DNA from: Paractinoplanes toevensis
GTDB taxonomy: Bacteria > Actinomycetota > Actinomycetes > Mycobacteriales > Micromonosporaceae
Assembly: GCF_018332695.1 (NCBI RefSeq)
Contig: NZ_BOQN01000052.1
Coordinates: 95,693 to 159,692 of the forward strand
Direction: 5' to 3'
Length of the DNA: 64,000 nt
The notes under the pieces were generated by a model. The model made no database searches and was not told the DNA's origin. It worked only from the letters and a program-made list of their open reading frames with translations. Of the stretch, positions 62,551 to 64,000 are shown one piece after another. Made by a program: the position numbers and the translations under genes. How positions within the stretch are numbered: the first letter of the stretch is position 1; every line of letters begins with the position of its first letter.

Positions 62551-62989
62551 GGCGTAGCAGCAGGTCGTGATCTCACGAGCTGAGTCGCGACACGCTTGCC
62601 GCTCGGCGCTTCTCCAGGCTGGTCATTCCAGCCTATTCCTGCAGCCTCGAGATCGACCGCCTCGGTCGCGCCAAGACCACCGCGCCGGCTGGCACCGTTC
62701 GCCGCGGTGGCGCCGCCCAATTCGCTGCCAATCTCCCGGGCCGGAACGCGGGCCCGGGCCGAAGGTGGGCCTGCCACCGCTACGCGTCGGCACGTCCGAA
62801 GACGGCTATCGGAAATATCCGGATTGCCGCCGGCACCGCACTCGCAACGGCATGAAGGTTGCTTTATCCGCCCGATGATGAATGGTTTCAGTGATTCGTC
62901 ACCCAATTGGTTAATTGGCCCTCACAGCCTCCGAGATTGGCATGATCAGCTATTAGCGAGCACGGTTCGCGGCGCGGAAGAATGTATCC
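62551..62989. other. 439-bp intergenic region with an AT-richer patch
   Basis: No gene is supported on either strand; the small open frames have no recognisable protein character. Composition drops in GC from about 62860. The palindrome CCAATT-GGTT-AATTGG (62903-62918) lies 71 nt before the next start at 62990 and could be an operator or promoter element. Confidence 0.55.
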
Positions 62990-64000
62990 ATGCGATACCA
63001 GCAGCTTCAGATATTTACCCGGCCCGAGACTGCTGCTATGCGCGACCGCACGAAAGCGCGCAACTATTCGCCGGAGAAGGATGAGTTCCGTCGCGACCAT
63101 GCGCGTCGGCGGCGCTGGGGGCTCATTCGGCGTCATGCGTGGAAGCGGTGCCGCCAGCATGGTTGCTCCCGCGAGTGCGCCGAGGTGGGCCTGCACGACG
63201 AGGCCGAGGCGGTTCCGCCGTTGCTCTGGCCAGACCAGGCACGCTGCACGCAGCGGCCGTCGCCGACGATGCCAAGCCAGGAACTCCCGAGCCAGGAAGT
63301 CTCGGCCGAGTCTGACCGGTCGTCAGGCGACGCGCGGCGGGCCGGCCGGTCCACTCCCGCCGGCCAAGCGCCCGTCACATGCCAGCCAGAGATCGCAACC
63401 CGCGCCGAGCCAGCAGCCAGGACTGACACCACCAGCCACACCCCAACCCGCCCCAAGCCCACAACCAAGACCGACCACCAGCCACACCCCAACCCCACAA
63501 CCAAGACCGACACCACCAGCCACACCCCAACCCGCCCCAAGCCCACAACCAGGGCCGAGGCCACCGCCAAGATCGAGTCCGCGCGGCTGGTCGAAGCGGC
63601 GACGCAGGGCAGCCCCGCGCGCCGGGCGCACACCGCCAGCAGAGGGAGCGATGCGGGCCGCGTTGAGCCGACGCGCCGGACCGAAGCCACCGACCCCCGT
63701 GGGCCTCGCGCGACGGAACACACGATGCGACCACCCGATGCCCTCGCGCGGCCCAGATCCGGTTACTGCGCAACGCCCACTCAGCCGGACAGACCAACCG
63801 GCCGAATCGCTGCCAACCGCATAACCACCGGCCGGATCGCCGCCAGCCAGCCAGCCAGCCAGCCGGCCGTCCGTCCGTCGACCGCATCACCGCCAGCCGG
63901 ATCACCGCCAGCCGGATCACCGCCAGGCACGTCACCGCTGGCGGATCACCGCCAGGCGCATCGCCACCAGAGGCGTCACCGCCAGCCGGATCACCGCCAG
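62990..64000 (+). CDS. Protein with conserved basic N-terminus and repetitive Thr/Pro-rich tail (3' truncated by window)
   Basis: An open frame with no stop for 337 codons runs off the window end. ATG 62990 has GGAAGA 8 nt upstream; ATG 63038 is an alternative. The first ~75 residues (IFTRPETAAMRDRTKARNYS, DEFRRDHARRRRWGLIRRHA, and Cys in KRCRQHGCSRECAE) are basic and protein-like. I think related short proteins occur in Micromonosporaceae but cannot confirm it. The rest is low complexity: Thr/Pro/Lys repeats (TRPKPTTKTD), then Ala/Arg-rich and SPPAG repeats. Function unknown; the end lies beyond 64000. Confidence 0.55.
   Translation, partial: MRYQQLQIFTRPETAAMRDRTKARNYSPEKDEFRRDHARRRRWGLIRRHAWKRCRQHGCSRECAEVGLHDEAEAVPPLLWPDQARCTQRPSPTMPSQELPSQEVSAESDRSSGDARRAGRSTPAGQAPVTCQPEIATRAEPAARTDTTSHTPTRPKPTTKTDHQPHPNPTTKTDTTSHTPTRPKPTTRAEATAKIESARLVEAATQGSPARRAHTASRGSDAGRVEPTRRTEATDPRGPRATEHTMRPPDALARPRSGYCATPTQPDRPTGRIAANRITTGRIAASQPASQPAVRPSTASPPAGSPPAGSPPGTSPLADHRQAHRHQRRHRQPDHRQ
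63425..63551 (+). repeat. 43-bp direct repeat in the low-complexity tail
   Basis: Identical copies at 63425-63467 and 63509-63551, 84 nt apart, so in frame. They encode the repeated DTTSHTPTRPKPTT segment. Shorter related units lie between them, and a second array of CCGCCAGCCGGATCA-type units fills about 63880-64000. Confidence 0.9.

Noticed and set aside
62567..62878. Open frame after the subtilase
   Set aside because: Low-complexity Arg/Pro/His translation, no ribosome site or domain, and it starts just past a terminator.

Overview
The window is GC-rich throughout, with short intergenic gaps, many GTG/TTG starts and ATGA/GTGA stop-start overlaps. It carries families typical of actinomycetes: a PknG-type kinase with zinc ribbons, an AfsR/SARP giant regulator, a PF04672-type methyltransferase, DUF1707 and HAAS proteins, and an F420-type luciferase-like oxidoreductase. 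It looks like the chromosome of a high-GC actinobacterium, possibly Micromonosporaceae (Actinoplanes-like). That placement is inferred from gene content, not from a marker gene. No rRNA, tRNA, CRISPR array or insertion sequence was recognised.

Layout. 0-5.7 kb: the end of an exopolysaccharide operon (Wzz/tyrosine-kinase-like protein, glycosyltransferase, priming sugar transferase, flippase, polymerase/ligase). 5.7-13 kb: an orphan NarL-type response regulator, an arginase-family enzyme, a large catalase with a stress-type promoter, an HRP1-like CBS protein, a sensor kinase and a DUF998 membrane protein. 13-22 kb: an AfsR-type regulator, a MerR-controlled drug-type ABC exporter, and an FtsX-type ABC transporter. 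The FtsX transporter promoter shares a 12-bp box, at identical spacing, with the sensor-kinase promoter. 22-27.5 kb: a secreted protein with a duplicated signal peptide, a MacAB-like adaptor/ATPase/permease operon and an acyl-CoA ligase.

27.6-36.1 kb is the most coherent system: GlnX-like sensor, GlnH-like lipoprotein, helical protein, PknG kinase, zinc-ribbon PP2C phosphatase, VWA protein and zinc-ribbon FHA protein, almost all translationally coupled. It looks like a complete amino-acid-sensing phosphorylation circuit extending the mycobacterial glnX-glnH-pknG locus. 36-46 kb holds accessory genes: an orphan sugar-binding lipoprotein with a structured leader, an FRG-domain protein, an inositol-phosphatase-like enzyme, four alpha/beta hydrolases and several small membrane proteins.

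46-53 kb is a probable biosynthetic cluster of unknown product: CDP-alcohol phosphotransferase, MDR dehydrogenase, a PTPS-like protein missing canonical active-site residues, glycosyltransferase, methyltransferase, an LPG-synthase-like membrane protein, a RibD-type reductase and GTP cyclohydrolase II. 53-62.5 kb: a four-domain SpoIIE-type phosphatase/kinase/STAS fusion, RecQ, a small zinc-ribbon protein, a PhoX-like Tat protein, an LLM oxidoreductase, a methyltransferase and a secreted subtilase. The window ends inside an open reading frame (from 62990) with a repetitive Thr/Pro-rich tail.

About nine genes have a TAnnnT-like hexamer 6-7 nt before the start codon and no convincing Shine-Dalgarno sequence, suggesting leaderless mRNAs.
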